Shown one piece after another: positions 30,727 through 43,771 of a DNA stretch of 64,000 nt (within the stretch, counting starts at the first letter, position 1; every line of letters starts with the position of its first letter). The notes beneath the pieces are model-generated. The model saw nothing but the letters and a program-made list of their open reading frames with translations, was not told the origin of the DNA and searched no databases. The DNA is from Puccinia triticina (taxonomy: Eukaryota > Basidiomycota > Pucciniomycetes > Pucciniales > Pucciniaceae): NCBI RefSeq assembly GCF_026914185.1, contig NC_070564.1:7254001-7318000 (forward strand), read 5' to 3'. The translations under genes were made by a program, and so were the position numbers.

Positions 30727-33302
30727 ATGCGATCAACTCCACTCGTTTTCAGTTTGCTCGCCGCCATCACTGCATCCGCGCCCGAGAATTCCACTCCTCA
30801 GGATCTCCAACCTCGGCAGATCTCGGGAGATGCAGACCAATCGGGTGATTGCTCAGGGTATGCTTTAAATCGAGGAACTTGGGCTGAGCTCGGAATAGAC
30901 AACTATCTTTTACATTACCCTGGTGGCCAGAACCTGACACTCTTTGTTAGTCCTTCTCTCAACTTGACTCTTTCCAAAAGAACGCACTTTATTCCCGATG
31001 ATACACATCAGCTCAATCAGGCTTTTTCTTAGGATTACACTCGCTCATTGAATGTCTTGAATTTCGATTGTGGGATCGGAAGAATGTGTTTGGCTGGACA
31101 GGTAAATTTTCTACAAACGTGTAGCAGAAAGGCTAGGTTGAAGAGCTCAGTGATGTTCTCTCTATAGCTTTGTCATCCTGTCCACGGTCGGGATTGGGTG
31201 GTTTTGTCAGCCGTACAAGAGTGGAACTTTTACATGAATTCTGTCTATGAGGCTGTCGCCACTGCCATGGGCATGGTCCAAGGTGAGTCTTCCGACTAAG
31301 TTGTCTGCACTCGGATTCTCAGTATATGATAAAAGTTAGGGTCGACTGACCCGAAATGCTTAATATCCAGGCACCTCCGCGTCGATGGTAGCAGACTTGT
31401 GAGCAGGAAAGATCATGTGAACGGCTCACATGAGTTGATAGCTGAGATCAGGATGTTTACAATTTTCTCAGTTTACCCGAAGGCGACGACAAGAAAAACT
31501 TGATCAACCTTACGGTTGGCCTTGTAGCTCTGAGTGGAATCGTCCTACTCGGCTTCACCGCAGCGCTAATAGTCCCTATACTCTGGAGATTACTCTGTGC
31601 GACCTGGAGCGCCCTCGCTTATACTACTTCGGCGGTTGGTTCCGGGATCGCTAGTGCTTGGGCGTTCCTCACTACTTCGGGTGCCAATGTCGCCGTCGCC
31701 GGTGCCGTAGAGGGAACGGAGGTCGCTGCCACTACTGCCACTAGCTTGGCGGCAAGAGAAGCCGCAGAAGGTGCAACGGCCGCCGCATTGAAGGAAGAAA
31801 ATTCAGCTTTGGTTGGAGGCACTGCTGCCAAAGGGTCAAGCATTTTCACATCCTCTTTCGCATCCCTTCCAAAATCATTCACTCAATCTTTTATTTATAT
31901 CTTTTTCACATTTACCCAGATTACAAAAGCGTAGCCCGAAGCACCACCACGAAACTATCAGCCATGATAAATTCCAGATGGTAAGTTTGGCGTCGAGCAA
32001 CCCTTCGAAGAAGACTGAGTCTGAGAAGGCTGACATTTTTTTGAGTAGTGGTCCGCCCTCAACGCGAACCTTGAACAATTTGAAAATCGGTTGCAATCCA
32101 TCATCGCAGTGACGGCCAAGTTGACCCTTTACTCGCCAATCAGCTCCAAGGATGGACTATACGGATCTCTTCAAAACGGAACTTTCCTGTCTGACCACCC
32201 ACCAAAAGCCACCTTGGTTGACAACGCACGAGACACAGTCCAACTGGGTGTTCTTGCCCAGCTGTTCAGAGTCATGGTAATCATCAATTTCTCTTTCCGC
32301 TTTCTTTCTAGCAAAAAAAAGACACCCACACCGCAAGCTGCTGATCCTGCTCTGTGCTTTCTCATCCAGAATGTTATCTTTGTTATCGATACAGTGAGTG
32401 GATAATTATTCCACATGAAGCATTCCGATCCTGACGTGCCTTCTTCAATCTAGAACCCGTGCAAGCAAGAAGGGCCAACAACTCCAGTGAAAAATCCTGG
32501 AGCGGTCCACTTTTGCAGCTCTGCTGGAGTGTGGGCATCCTTCCTCCATTCGAATTGTCTCATCCAAGCTACACATGATTTTGGAAAGCCTGACATTTTC
32601 TCTGCTCACAATAATTCTCCCGAAACCTGTTGCAATTTTCGCCCAAAGTAAAACGAGTCTAGCAATGGTAACTCCGAAAAAAATCGACTACGAGATTCGT
32701 AACGGACGACTACTGTTTTCGAAATATAGTTACTCGACCGAATTTCTTTATCAGTTAGCTACTGATTGTCAAACGCAACGAGACAACTTGGGTTTACCTG
32801 CGACCAATGGCACGATGACGATGGCTAACCATGGCTCAGGCTTCCTACAAAACCAGGCCCTTAATCCTATGAATGTTACCAGCACCGATATCCCCAATTA
32901 TCAGAATAACCTCACTCAATCTTCCGCCCCCATTAACCCGAACTCTAACTCATCAACGTAGGTCTATCTAAAATCCTTCTTAGTTCCACCTCAAACATTC
33001 ACTCATCCTTTTTTTTCTTTTCTTCCTCCTGGGGCCTTCGTTTTTAGGATCTTACTGCCCGACGGGTCGTCAATATGCTCATTCCCGATCCCGATTTGTG
33101 ACCTCAGGAGTCCAGGTGAGTTCACCCTTCCTCTTTCTCCCTGACTCCCCTAGAAATTTCGCATTCTTGGTCTGTGATGCTCATCGGGGGACAAAAATGC
33201 GTTCATTCCATTGATTCAGACATTAAATCCCGGATCTCGGCTGGTGCCTCACCCGCTAAAGCCTGTAAAGATTTCCTTAAATTACCTGATGTCTTCTTCT
33301 AA
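30727..33302 (+). CDS. Secretory-pathway membrane protein, unknown function, about ten exons
   Basis: Exons by my reading: 30727-30945, 31033-31101, 31168-31282, 31371-31398, 31472 onward, a short one near 31935-31980, one near 32050-32276, small ones near 32371-32394 and 32455 onward, one ending near 32958, one at 33049-33115, and 33220-33302. A signal peptide (MRSTPLVFSLLAAITASA) is followed by a Cys-containing ectodomain (GTWAELGIDNYLLHYPGGQN, FDCGIGRMCLAGQLCHP, NSVYEAVATAMGMVQG). A strong transmembrane stretch follows (VGLVALSGIVLLGFTAALIV), then an Ala-rich region and a second Cys-bearing part (NPCKQEG, CSFPIPICD). I recall related architectures in other basidiomycetes, annotated only as domains of unknown function. 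No enzyme motif is visible. The middle exon borders (31800-32050 and 32520-32660) are the least certain. Confidence 0.65.
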
Positions 33303-33764
33303 TCATCTGGCCATATCATCCATCAGAACATAACCAAATGTGACATCGATTCTCTGATTTTCTTATAAGTTACTCATGTACATACATAACTTACTTGCAG
33401 GTACACACCATGTTTGTGCTGTATTCTTGATGTCTTTTTTTCCTGTGGGAGGTCCAGTTGTTCTTTGACCCAAGCACACATAGCAAATAACATTCTTTCA
33501 TAAAAATCCTTCTAGAAAAAGGCACTGAAAAGCATTGAAAAGCCCGCCCATCAAAGAACTAATTGTAAAACCGTTTGAAGATCGACCAAGATTTATGCTG
33601 AATCATCCTCTATCTAAGGGTTTCGGACCGGCAAAGTTGCTCGCCTTTTGGTGGCCGGATGGATGGATGTCACAGATGGTGTTACAGCTGTGACAGTTGT
33701 TGGCTTGACGATGCTTTCACTCTAAATCAACAACTGATTTTACTTCCTCAGCGATACGATCACG
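33303..33764. other. Intergenic region between the membrane-protein gene and the WDR7-like gene
   Basis: 3' flank of one + strand gene and 5' flank of the next, about 460 bp, AT-rich. No further feature is recognised. Confidence 0.4.
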
Positions 33765-36700
33765 ATGGATGCCGTGGGCGTCGAGCAGAGGACTTTGACC
33801 GCTCAGATTATCCTCAGGCCGCCCGAGACTGCCGCTCCATCACCGATCTCAGAATCAGCCCAGCCGCGCCATCTATTCGAGCTGTTCTCGGGCCAACTGC
33901 CCTTGTCCTGCCAATGGTTCCAACGATTCTACTCACGCCCACTCTCACTCCATCAGTTCAGCTCAGCCATCAGCCATAGCGACCACATCAGGGCCTCAAA
34001 CTGCTTGCTCTCAACCACCAACGGACAGCTCATCAACCTGCGCTCGATCACTCGCTCTAGTCACCACCACCATCAGCAATCCACGCACGCCTTGATCAAT
34101 CTCAAACACCCCAATCAATCAGCCTCCTCAATCGCCACATCCAAACCAATCAACCCTTCCCGCTCAAGCCTCTCCCCTTCATTCCAAGCCCCTGACACTC
34201 AGCAACTACGCCCACTCAAACCGGCAGCTGCCTCCATTTACTCAAACTCATCCAGATCCTCTTCAACCTCGTCAATCCATTCTCATTCGATCAAAGCCTC
34301 CCCAACAGTCTCGATCTCTATCCTTAACAACTCCATCCCGAGTCACCTCAACGATCAGCTCGAAAGCTTACAACTCGACCATCAACACTATCAACAACAA
34401 CCGCAACAACACCACCACCACAAACAGCCACATCAAACCGACGATCAGCTGCCCAAGAAACACCCCCACTCGCCAAAAGCTCTTGAATCTAGAGCTACCT
34501 CTCAATCCCCTAGCTCATCAACCACCTCGTATCCTCGCCATACTACAGTCGCTCGGAACTCGATCAGCCATCCATTCGAATCACTTTGGCAAGGCACTCA
34601 TCAACCGTTCAAACTGACATCATCAACATCATTATCTACAATCATCAACGATCAATCCAAAGCTGAAATCACCAGCCCACACGTTCACAACACACTTCTG
34701 CCTTCTCCTACACTCTCAAATCCACACCCTAGTCGATCATCTCCCTTCACCTTCTCTTCCTCCACACTTGTCAATCCTTCGCCATATCCTGACCCAATCA
34801 TCTCCATCATCACCGCCCATATACATCAAAGCACTCTTCGTCCCTCCGTCGAACAATCGCCTTCTCATGCTTCCTCTCTTCCCAGTCATGTCCATATGCA
34901 CAACCCTCGAGATCCTTCCAGTACAGTAATATTCACCCTGTCCAGGTTTGGGTAAGCGCCAACTCATTCTCAATCTGATTGTCGTTTGATGCTCATGGAT
35001 GGCTTGCCTCTTCTTATTCAAGGAAGTGTTCAAAACTATCGCCACTTGACGGTCACATAATTCATTCACTCGATTTATGCCAATCCAATGGACTCATTCA
35101 GTTTGATGACTGGGTATTTTTAACGCCTCAAGAAGAACCCTTCATGGTCAGTTGTTTAGTGGAATGTCTGTCGGCTTGGATTATATCTTGCTAATAATCG
35201 TCTTAGTATTTCTTTCCATTGTCATTAAAAAATGCAGAGCGATGACGACGAGAACATCCAAACTCCAGCAGGTCCATTGATCCTATGCGTATCATCAGAA
35301 ACTCAACCTGTCGTACTAAATTCAGCCGACTTCAAGCTCCTTGCATCTAAGTATTCAAGCTGCTCAACCGAGAAACACGAGAGATTTTACAAGAACAAGA
35401 TCTGGAAACAGTCCAGAGCTGATGCCAACAAATGGAAAATCAACTTGCTTAGTTTGAGCTGGTCTAAAGAAATATGGTCCCGGGAGTGGAACGTTTTCGA
35501 AGATGACGAAGGTTCATCCAGTTGGACCATTCAAGAATCGCAAGAGCCGATCCTGGTGAAAGCTTTTGGGGACGAATTAGACCTTGGCGAAGAACGACAA
35601 GTTGAGATTGTGGTCAATCAAGATCAGTTCGCAGTTTGGTCCGCTGATCGCTTCTGGGTTTTCCAAAGATCATCTTCATCCAACTCTAAGGAGAAGGATG
35701 GTGAACTTCGATCCTCGCCGTTGGAGGCTAGTTCGCAAATCCCGTGTGAAGATGACTTGATTGTCAGCCTGTCCTTTCTGGGCTCATTTGGCATTCTCAT
35801 CGTCTCCAGGAAACACGTCAAACTATTCCGGTCTGCTGGATCAGAGTACTCGCTCAACGGCTGGTCAGAGTGGAAAGTTAGACCGATGGATGCAGTCCGC
35901 TTCACGCTAGACAGCCCCCATCAGTTCGAGTTTGCGATCAACAATTCAATCGTACCTTTATCTATTGACGTCCACACCGATCTGATCAAAACTATCAACC
36001 TCCTGACCGTCGATCTTGACTTCTCAACTGGTCAAAGGAGATTATCTGAACTTTCTTTCTCCACTGAAGCCTCAAATGTTTCAAGTGACAATGCCGAATC
36101 AAGTCTAGAGGAAGACAACCCGGCGCATGCGTCTCCAGCTAATCCACCCGTTTCTCCTCATCGACGGGACCTCTACCTCTCCGCGCCGACCACTCGACCT
36201 AATGAACTTCCGTCAATCTGCTTGACATGTTCGATCTGGCTGGAAGATGATCATCGCCCAACGATCTTGGTAGGCGACTCCGAGGGACAGATATCGGTCT
36301 ATACCTTGAACACACTATCCCATCCTCACCCCTTACCCGAATCTAGCTGGAAGTTGGAGCGTCTAGTCGAAGAAGAACGGCTTGCGGGCCCGATCTCGGC
36401 CCTATATGCTGATCAGCAATGGGTCCTGGCCGGCGGAGTTTCGGGCGACGTGGGAGTCTGGGCACGGAACATTAGACAGCCTGTATCTTCTGAGGTTACT
36501 GATTCCAAGAATGAGTTGAGACTGGTCGATCGGATGATGATGGGGCCAGTGCCAGTAGAAAGCTTTGGTCGATTGTCTGATGTAGAACTTGTCCCTGAAC
36601 CAGATGCGCAATCTAGCAGACTGCCTCGCTTCGTCTCGGTGATGATGGATGGATCTGCGGTAGTTTTCAACCTGAATGAAGAAGGAATGATCGAAGTCAT

Positions 36701-38878
36701 GGGTCAACTAGGCCCGCCAGATGCAAGTTTGGGGATCAGTGATATGTGGTCAAACGGACCAGAAATCATCATCTTTTATCGTGAACAAGAGCTCGGTGCC
36801 CAGCGTTGGTTGTGCAGCGACAGTCTTTGGGCTTGCTTAGAACGCCAAGAAGCTAAGACGATGATCGAGTTTGAGAACGGACAACCGCTGGCCCACCAAT
36901 GGATTCGAGTCGGATTATCAAACTGTCGCGCGTATACCACCACCCCGAACCCATCAGCAGGCTCGAACGCCAGTGCCAGTCGCGTGGTTCATCTTTCAGG
37001 AATAGCAGCCAGTATCCTTTCGGTTAGGATGAGGGACTTTGTAGAAGCGATTGGCCTGCAGGACGGTGCTGAATTGGTCGGCAGGTTATCCATCGTCCGT
37101 TTGATGGTCTCTCAGCTACTACCTTGGGGCCTGGATCCCGCTCTAGATGACGCCGCCGAGCACGGGCTGGGTATTAGACGACTATCAGATGAAGAACGCT
37201 GCGAGATTCTTCAGGTCATCAATGGGGATCGAGATGAGCGATCAGGACTGGCGCTCTATCGGGCCAACGGACAAGAAAACCTGAGTAGCGAGCACGCCAA
37301 CACCTACCGACTCTTGAATCTGGTGGTTTTGTTGCGCGTGTTTCTGAACGAAGCCCGCTACGAACGACATGCCAGTGAGGCGATCGTCGGCCTGGCGAAG
37401 CTGGCGAGTAAGTCGACGAGTATATCAGATGATTCTACGACGGCTTGGTTGGACTTGCGCATTTTAGTGCGGTATTGGCTCGACCCGTCGACCGAAGTCC
37501 GGGAGGCTGCTCGGCTGCTCTTCGGCGTGAGATTGGGCTCGATGTCGAACGAGGAGATCGAAGGACTCGTGGCCAGCTGGCAGGAGCTTCTACCGATCCA
37601 GGAAATCACTCCCCAGACCAAGCGCGAGAAGGATTGGACATTTGGTCGAAAGACCGGTTCTACGATCCACAAAGATCTCTTAATAAAAGATGCGAGTCAC
37701 TCCAGTGCCGTAGACACGCAGAGGGAGGCCGACAAGCAGCTGGACGCACTCTTACTAATAGGCTTGATTGTCTCGGAACGGTACAAAGTCTTGTCGAGCA
37801 AAGTGCTCAAGGATTTCTCGATCGCGGTCTTCCAGACGATCAGTCCGACGGGCCAGCGAAGCGACCGGTTGAGTCAGACCCGTATCGAGATGCTACGAGC
37901 CGGCTTCGAGGTCTGTTCGAAGACGTTCGAGATCATCCAGAACTACATCGACGCTATCGAGCTCGTCCGCAACCTCTTCGGTTGGGCTACCGCTAAGGAC
38001 GGCGACCTCGCTCCAGACTTGAAAGGTGTTGCCAAATACGCTTGTCTGCATGTTGCTAGCGTCAATACGCCGCTCTTCATGACCACCTTGTCATACGATC
38101 TCAGTATCAGCCAGAACCCCGTCGATCGCATTTCGACTATGAAGCTGGTCGTTTTTATGGTCAGAAAAGTACGTCGTGTTTCTCGTTTGGTCTTGTTTGT
38201 ACCCTTATAACGAGATTAGGACACTGCTCATGGTGCATGAGAAACCGGCACATTCACAGAGACCATTGGTATTACATACATCCTTGCCCCGATTATTAGA
38301 GGCGGTAGTCAAGTCACTAGACCCAACTCAAAAGCAGATGAGGGCGCAAACACAGACGGGAGCGACGGTGATCTTGCACGAACTCGTCAAGACCTATCCG
38401 AGCATCACGTTCCATGGACGCTCACAGAAGCTGGCGATTGGGACGCCGGAGGGCGCGATTGTGATCTACGACCTCAAGACGGGGACGAAGATGGACATCC
38501 TGGAGTCCTTCCGAACGCCTGTCGTCGCCGCTAGTTTCTCCGGGGACGGCCAACGGCTCGTCGCCGTCTCCCTCGACGAGAACCGGATCGAGATCTGGAA
38601 ATTTGCCGGCTCGCCCTTCGCCATCGGCTCCTTCTTCAACTTTGCCTCCTCCTCCCCTTCCACATCCGCCGCTCCTTCCAACTCTTTCCTGCCTCGTTTT
38701 CCTGCGAATTCGGCGACTGGAAATCCCGATCATAACAAACTGCCGCACCACGGCTCGAGTAAACCTTTCAAAAGCTTGTCTTTCAACGTCGGTGAAGAGG
38801 GTGTGTAGTTCCCCTCCTCTCAAACGCGAAGCCGTCATCAGGCGGGCTGATCCAGATTTTCTTGTTCGTTGGGTCTAA
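33765..38878 (+). CDS. WDR7/rabconnectin-3beta-like WD40 protein
   Basis: Five exons (33765-34951, 35023-35146, 35238-38168, 38215-38800, 38856-38878) close in one frame to 1616 aa. WD-like blades are seen mid-protein (ILVGDSEGQISVYTLN, LAGGVSGDVGVWARN, VSVMMDGSAVVFNLNEE). A helical repeat region follows (RVFLNEARYERHASEAIVGL, LRILVRYWLDPSTEVREAAR). The C-terminal pair of blades reads KLAIGTPEGAIVIYDLKTG and ASFSGDGQRLVAVSLDENRI. This layout, with a split WD40 set around a helical middle and LHTSLPRLLEAVVKSLDP before the last blades, is that of WDR7. WDR7 works with the DMXL/Rav1-type partner in assembly and regulation of the V-ATPase on endosomes. The first exon adds about 300 Ser/His/Gln-rich disordered residues. 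The tiny last exon is inferred from the frame. Confidence 0.75.
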
Positions 38879-40076
38879 GCTCTCATGAGTATCGCTGGAA
38901 CTTTGGAGTGGGTGCGGATTGAGTGGTTAGGGGAAAGATCTTGTCGATTGAGAATCAGACAATCTTCGATCACTTTTTCTTGCTGATCAACCCGCCTTCA
39001 TTCTCTTTTTTACGATGTATGTATATGTACACATATGCAATAAGCTGTAGTAGTTGTCGTCAGGACCCCCCAGAATTGATTTTTGCAGACCTTTATGCAC
39101 ACACACACACAGGGTGAGCTGGTTGAGGATCTTGAATTGAAATCCAAGGGGAAATATTTAAGTCTATGGACTGCTTCCCAACACGAAAATATCATTGCCA
39201 AGTAGACAGAAGAGCTTGACCCAGGCTGCCAAGAGGGATTCCTCGTCGGAAAATCGTACAAGTTCGAGGGACTTAGGTGTGCCAAGTTGCCAAGGACGAT
39301 TTTGCTAACTAGCTCCGCCAGTTTTAATGTGAGAACTCTATAGTTCTCCCCAACTTTAGCCAAGTAACTTCCTACCCGGTAAAACACTTGTCGCATGGGC
39401 AGTCCTCTCGAAGTGCCCTCGAAATCTTAAGTTTAACCCAGCCCAAAGAAGCCTCTGCACCGGCTGTATAGGCTTTCTACACCGGCCGAGGAGGCAAGCG
39501 GGATGGATGTACCGGTGACATTTTGGGCCGAGTGCGGAAGGCCCCTCCTTGGAGAGATCAAAGACTCGGCTTCTCCGGTCTGGGATGTGGACCAGTCTGA
39601 TCCATCTCACCATCTCCACAACTTGTAGAGCCATCATTCGATAGAGATGAGACTTGCAAGTCCCAACTCCATTAATTTTATGTTTACCACTTAAGAGCCT
39701 AGCCACTGCTGCAACGCCTTCATCCTGCGGACGAGGGCCAGTTTGCAAGTGCTCTCCTCAGGAAACAACAAACAAAAAAAAGAAGCATGAATTTCACTGT
39801 CTCTGGCTGGCTGGAAATCAGTTAACGGGGTTTGTTTTTTTCTTGTTCTTGATTTGATCAAGCAAGCTTTTGGCCGTCCCCGCGCCATCTCCTTTGTCCA
39901 CGGACCACATCCAGCATGGAGGGAAATCCAGAGACAAGCCCACCAGGCTCTGGGGCAGTTTATAGTGAGGAAGATAAATACATATTAGCACTGTTCACGT
40001 AAGCTAAACATCAGCAAGATTGAAATAAAGTTTATCCCATTGTGCCAGTCAATTTGGCTGGGAAAGTATGCTGATG
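38879..40076. other. Intergenic stretch, nothing recognised
   Basis: Contains the WDR7-like 3' flank (CACACACACACA near 39100) and mixed sequence up to the mariner-type element. Minus-strand frames near 39356-39748 have no family features. Confidence 0.35.
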
Positions 40077-40303
40077 TATTGTGTTTTGCAGAAAGCTTGG
40101 ACGGATGGTCCTGCTTGCTGTGCAAAAATCATGGCATTCCATGATTTATTTATTTTTGTTTTTGCCTTGTGGTGTGAAAACAGGATCACTGCCACTTTGG
40201 CACAGCCAGGAAGGCTGTGTCCAGTTGTGGCATTTGAAAGGCTCCAGCTAACAAAATTTCTGCTCCCTTTTTAGTCGTTATTAGTCTCATTGTTGCTACA
40301 AAG

Positions 40304-41611
40304 ATGTCTCGGATTGGACTCGATCTTTTCAACAGGGAGAATCCTCCGGCGGGATACTTCTTGGCCTCCAAATTATGGCGGATTCGCGGGCTTGGTCCGC
40401 AACCGGCGCAATTGACCGTAAGTTTTTTTTTTTCTCTAAATCAAAGTGATACTGAAACAGCTGTCTGGTCTTCAGCCTCAGGTGATTGACTGCAACACCA
40501 GTTTTAAGTTGTTCTACAAAAAGTTTTCAAAAACAAACAAATCAACGTGGGCAATGATCAAATCCGAGAAGCCAAAGTTTTTCCCAATCGAATTCCTCGC
40601 TTCGTCAACCCTCAAGGATTTCCAAGAGTTTGTTGCAAGCAAGTGCAATGATCAGTTTGATGACGCCGGCGATCTCATTCGAATCGCCATTATCAAAGGA
40701 TTGCCACGGATGGAGTGGAAAGTCTTGATGAATATTGCTGATGGCGACCAGTTCAAGAAGTCCGCTGACTACCAAATCACGGATGAGTCTTCATTCAATT
40801 ACTGGACTGCTGCCATCATTTTGACTGGCCGGGACCGCACGAAGGTGTCAATGGAACTGCTCATGATCAACCCCGAGACCACCAAGAAGCAAGCTAAGGC
40901 CATCATCGACGTCAAGAAGCATGTCTTGACCCAAAAGGCTGCAATATCCGCCTCATTGTTGAAGGCTACCAATCCATCTGATCCTTCATCAATCACCGTT
41001 GCCGGTGATTTTGATGTGATCAATGTTTATACTAATCAAATATTTGCTGCAAACCCGCCCAACGTGAAGTACGAAACGAGAATGCCTGTGCATATTGACC
41101 CGACCGATCCCACTCGATATATACCTCTGACTCCTGCTATGGTCCAACAATGGGCCCATGCCATTGTCCGTATTTGCTCTTCATTTGTCTCATCAATTCT
41201 CCTAACACTGACAGCTGGTTGCTTTTGTAGGTTGAAGGGAAGGCGGGAGTAGACGTTCACACCCCCCCTGCTGATTTGAAATTCAAGAAGTTGTCCACAT
41301 CAAAAAAACGCAAAATCCAGAATCTGTCTACCCACTGGAGCCCCGGCCCCAAGTCGGATTCTGACAGCGCGTCCGTAATCGATCTCGAATTGAACCTCCT
41401 CAACGAGTATTTTCCATTTGTCAAGATACCGGCGTCGGATAGAGAAGGTATCATCACCATTCTTACCCAGAACAAGGCGACAAATCCCAAATTTTTCCAA
41501 TCAAAAGACATAACCCAAGAGATAATGAGACAGTGGGGCTTACCCAATGTCTTTGTTGCACAGTTGCGCAACAATGTCCACAAGTTTGAAAGATTTAAAT
41601 CTTCTGAGTAG
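40304..41611 (+). CDS. Transposon-associated protein with SAM-like C-terminus, 394 aa
   Basis: Exons 40304-40417, 40476-41165 and 41231-41611 give 394 aa, exactly the length of its paralogue in element B. Shared landmarks: start MSRIGLDLFNRENPPAGYF, PQVI.-DTSF at exon 2, DDAGDLIRIAIIKGLPR, AKAIIDVKKHVLTQKAA, RYIPLTPAMVQQWA, a basic stretch KKRKIQN, and the C-terminus IITILTQNKATNPKFFQSKD...LRNNVHKFERF. The last about 70 residues look like a SAM-type helical bundle (protein interaction or nucleic-acid binding). The role is unknown. The gene is fully open although its partner transposase is full of stops. The basic stretch could be a nuclear signal. Confidence 0.7.
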
Positions 41612-42469
41612 ATTTCTATCACTTTTTCTTCCTCATTCACAGAATCATCAAGCATTTAACCTAAAAAAATACCCCCTTGTAGCCTTAAATTTCCTAAAAG
41701 AATAACCCATTATAGCCTCAAAGTTCCAAAGTACAGCTACCCAGTCTTACTTCTCCAATCACTTCTATCATGAATTGAAGCCTTAAAGTAAACTTTAGCT
41801 TGATTTTATCTTGTCTCATAAAAATTACCATTTTTGATTACCTCCACCGCAACTGGCCACTTTATATCACATGAAATCAAGACCAACTGTTCACATTTGA
41901 TTCAAAAAATCAGAATGGGATGACAACCTTTGAGGGACAAGAGACTATTTATTGCAAGACCTATTAAAGCGCTGGCACTGCACTATGGTCCATGAACTGC
42001 CTACCAATCAAAATGACTGTTCAAAGTTGGCATGGCTATTGAGAAGAAACCACAGGGCCTTTGTACCCAAACGTCCAAGAGATCAGTTCCTTATAGATCA
42101 AGTTTCATTGTGCATTTGCAGACTTTCATTTCACGTTACAAGCTAATTTTTAAAGCATCGTCAAGGCACATTATAGGTAACAATTGGCTTGGAGACAGGA
42201 AATGATCTCAAGTAAGACAGTTAATATGGTGGATAATACTCTACATGGCTTTTTTAACTAATCAGAGATAAGACACTTCACTGGTAAGCATCACTGATTT
42301 ATGAAGGTGAGAGCAGAAGAGCAGAGATTCTTCAGTTTGGACTGGGGGGAACACAGTAGCCAGCATGTCAAAAGACTTTGTAGCTGAACTCAGCAGTCAG
42401 GAGTTTGCCAGTTACCTTTCGTATTTCCCATTTGGGGTCAATGGCATTGTTAAGGACCTGAGACGCCCG

Positions 42470-43446
42470 TCAGTTGCTCTTGATGGCTGCAAATCCAAGC
42501 TTGATTGGATTTAACTTGGGGCAATACGGCGGGAGGTACAAAAGTCGGACCCCAGCCGCCTCGCAAAGGTCCCGCACCCATTCGCCGCGGTGGACAGCGG
42601 CGTTGTCACAAACCAAAACAGAATTGACATCTGGGTAGCGATTCATGCGAGGGAGCTGGTTTGTGGTGTCAGTCGTGTAACTGAACAGATATAGGGAAAG
42701 AGACTTGAGACTTACCAAGTCATGCTCTAAGAAATGTTCAAATTTATGCCCGGTGAATGTTTTGGGAGTCGTGGTGAGAGCTGCGAGTCCATCAATCGAG
42801 ATGGCGGCGAGTAGGCTCAAGCGGAGAGGATTTTGGTTGACAACAAACCGAGCTTCTGGGGTCCCTCGCACTGACCTAGCGTACGATCGAAGGAGGTCGT
42901 TGTCACAGAATGAGCTTTCATCTGTGACAACAAAAACCAAGTTAGTTAATGCACAGATACCCCAGATGTCTTGGGATACTTGCCTGTGAATACCAAAAAG
43001 TCAGCAGGGAAAAATTACATCTGCTCGATATAGCTGTATTTGCAAATGAGGGATTTCCGAATGTTGCGGGTTTTGGGTTTCTTTAACGTTATCGACAATT
43101 GATCGACAAGGTTTCTGTGGACCGCCTCAATGGAGAGTAGGGTCCTGGATGAGTCGTATAATTGTTCTCAGATTTCTGCCAAGAACAAGCCGGGCTCCGA
43201 TCAAACGAGTTCAACAATGAACTCACACTCGTTGTTGGTGAGTGTGCTCGGTCGGCCCCGGGCCTCATACTCGTCCGGATCCTTCACGACGCAGCGACTT
43301 TCTTCGAATAGGTGTAGCCAGCGAGAGAACGACTGCCGAGAGACTGAAAGACTCAGCATCCGACAGATCTCCGCCAAACTGATCCCCTGGAGAGCCATCC
43401 GGACCACGGCAATCTTGGTTGCCGGTGCATACGGTCGGAAAGCCAT
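42470..43446 (-). pseudogene. Tc1/mariner-type DDE transposase, element A (inactive)
   Basis: Start MAFRPYAPATKIAVVRMALQ with a helix-turn-helix (ISLAEICRMLSLSVSRQSF), then a linker and the DDE_3-type catalytic domain: first Asp in VVTDESSFCD, second in VLVCDNAAVHRG. The third acidic position reads NPIKLGF, with Lys (codon 42500-42502) where element B has NPIELGF. In-frame stops on the minus strand lie at 43201-43203, 43168-43170 and 43015-43017, and a TGA at 42470-42472 cuts off the C-terminus. The first intron seems to use a GC donor (GCAAGT), the second GTAAGT. With three internal stops and a lost catalytic Glu this copy cannot work. Confidence 0.85.
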
Positions 43447-43771
43447 TGGATTGGTCGTGGAGGCTGCGTTGTTGAGTCGAAAACATGAGGCGGAAGCCGG
43501 AACGGTAGGGGGGGGGGATCAGGCTGCTGACCATGGATATCGCCATCCACACAGCTTAGTATTGATGACGTCACGATCCCCATGCTGTGGGTGGCACGGG
43601 TAGATTGCTTCAGCTTAAACTTGAGCTGTGCCCGATAACCACATAACTTTACCGCTGGAACTTCTTCACAAAGTCCAAGCAATAAGCAAAAGACAATATA
43701 TCTCTCACATGGTCATAGATTTCTTACGTGAGCAGTGCTATCGTCATACCTAAATAGATGGGAAGGGACCG

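Larger units (their letters stand above)
40077..43698. mobile_element. Two-gene Tc1/mariner-type element A
   Basis: The left end TATTGTGTTTT...AAAGCTTGGAC (40077 onward) is matched by the right end, whose inverse reads TATTGTCTTTTGC...TTGGAC (ending 43698). With TA as target duplication, the ends are TTGTG/GACAA. It encloses a + strand three-exon gene (40304-41611) and a minus-strand transposase relic (42470-43446) in convergent order. Ends and gene order are the same as in the element at 49811-53749. Confidence 0.75.
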
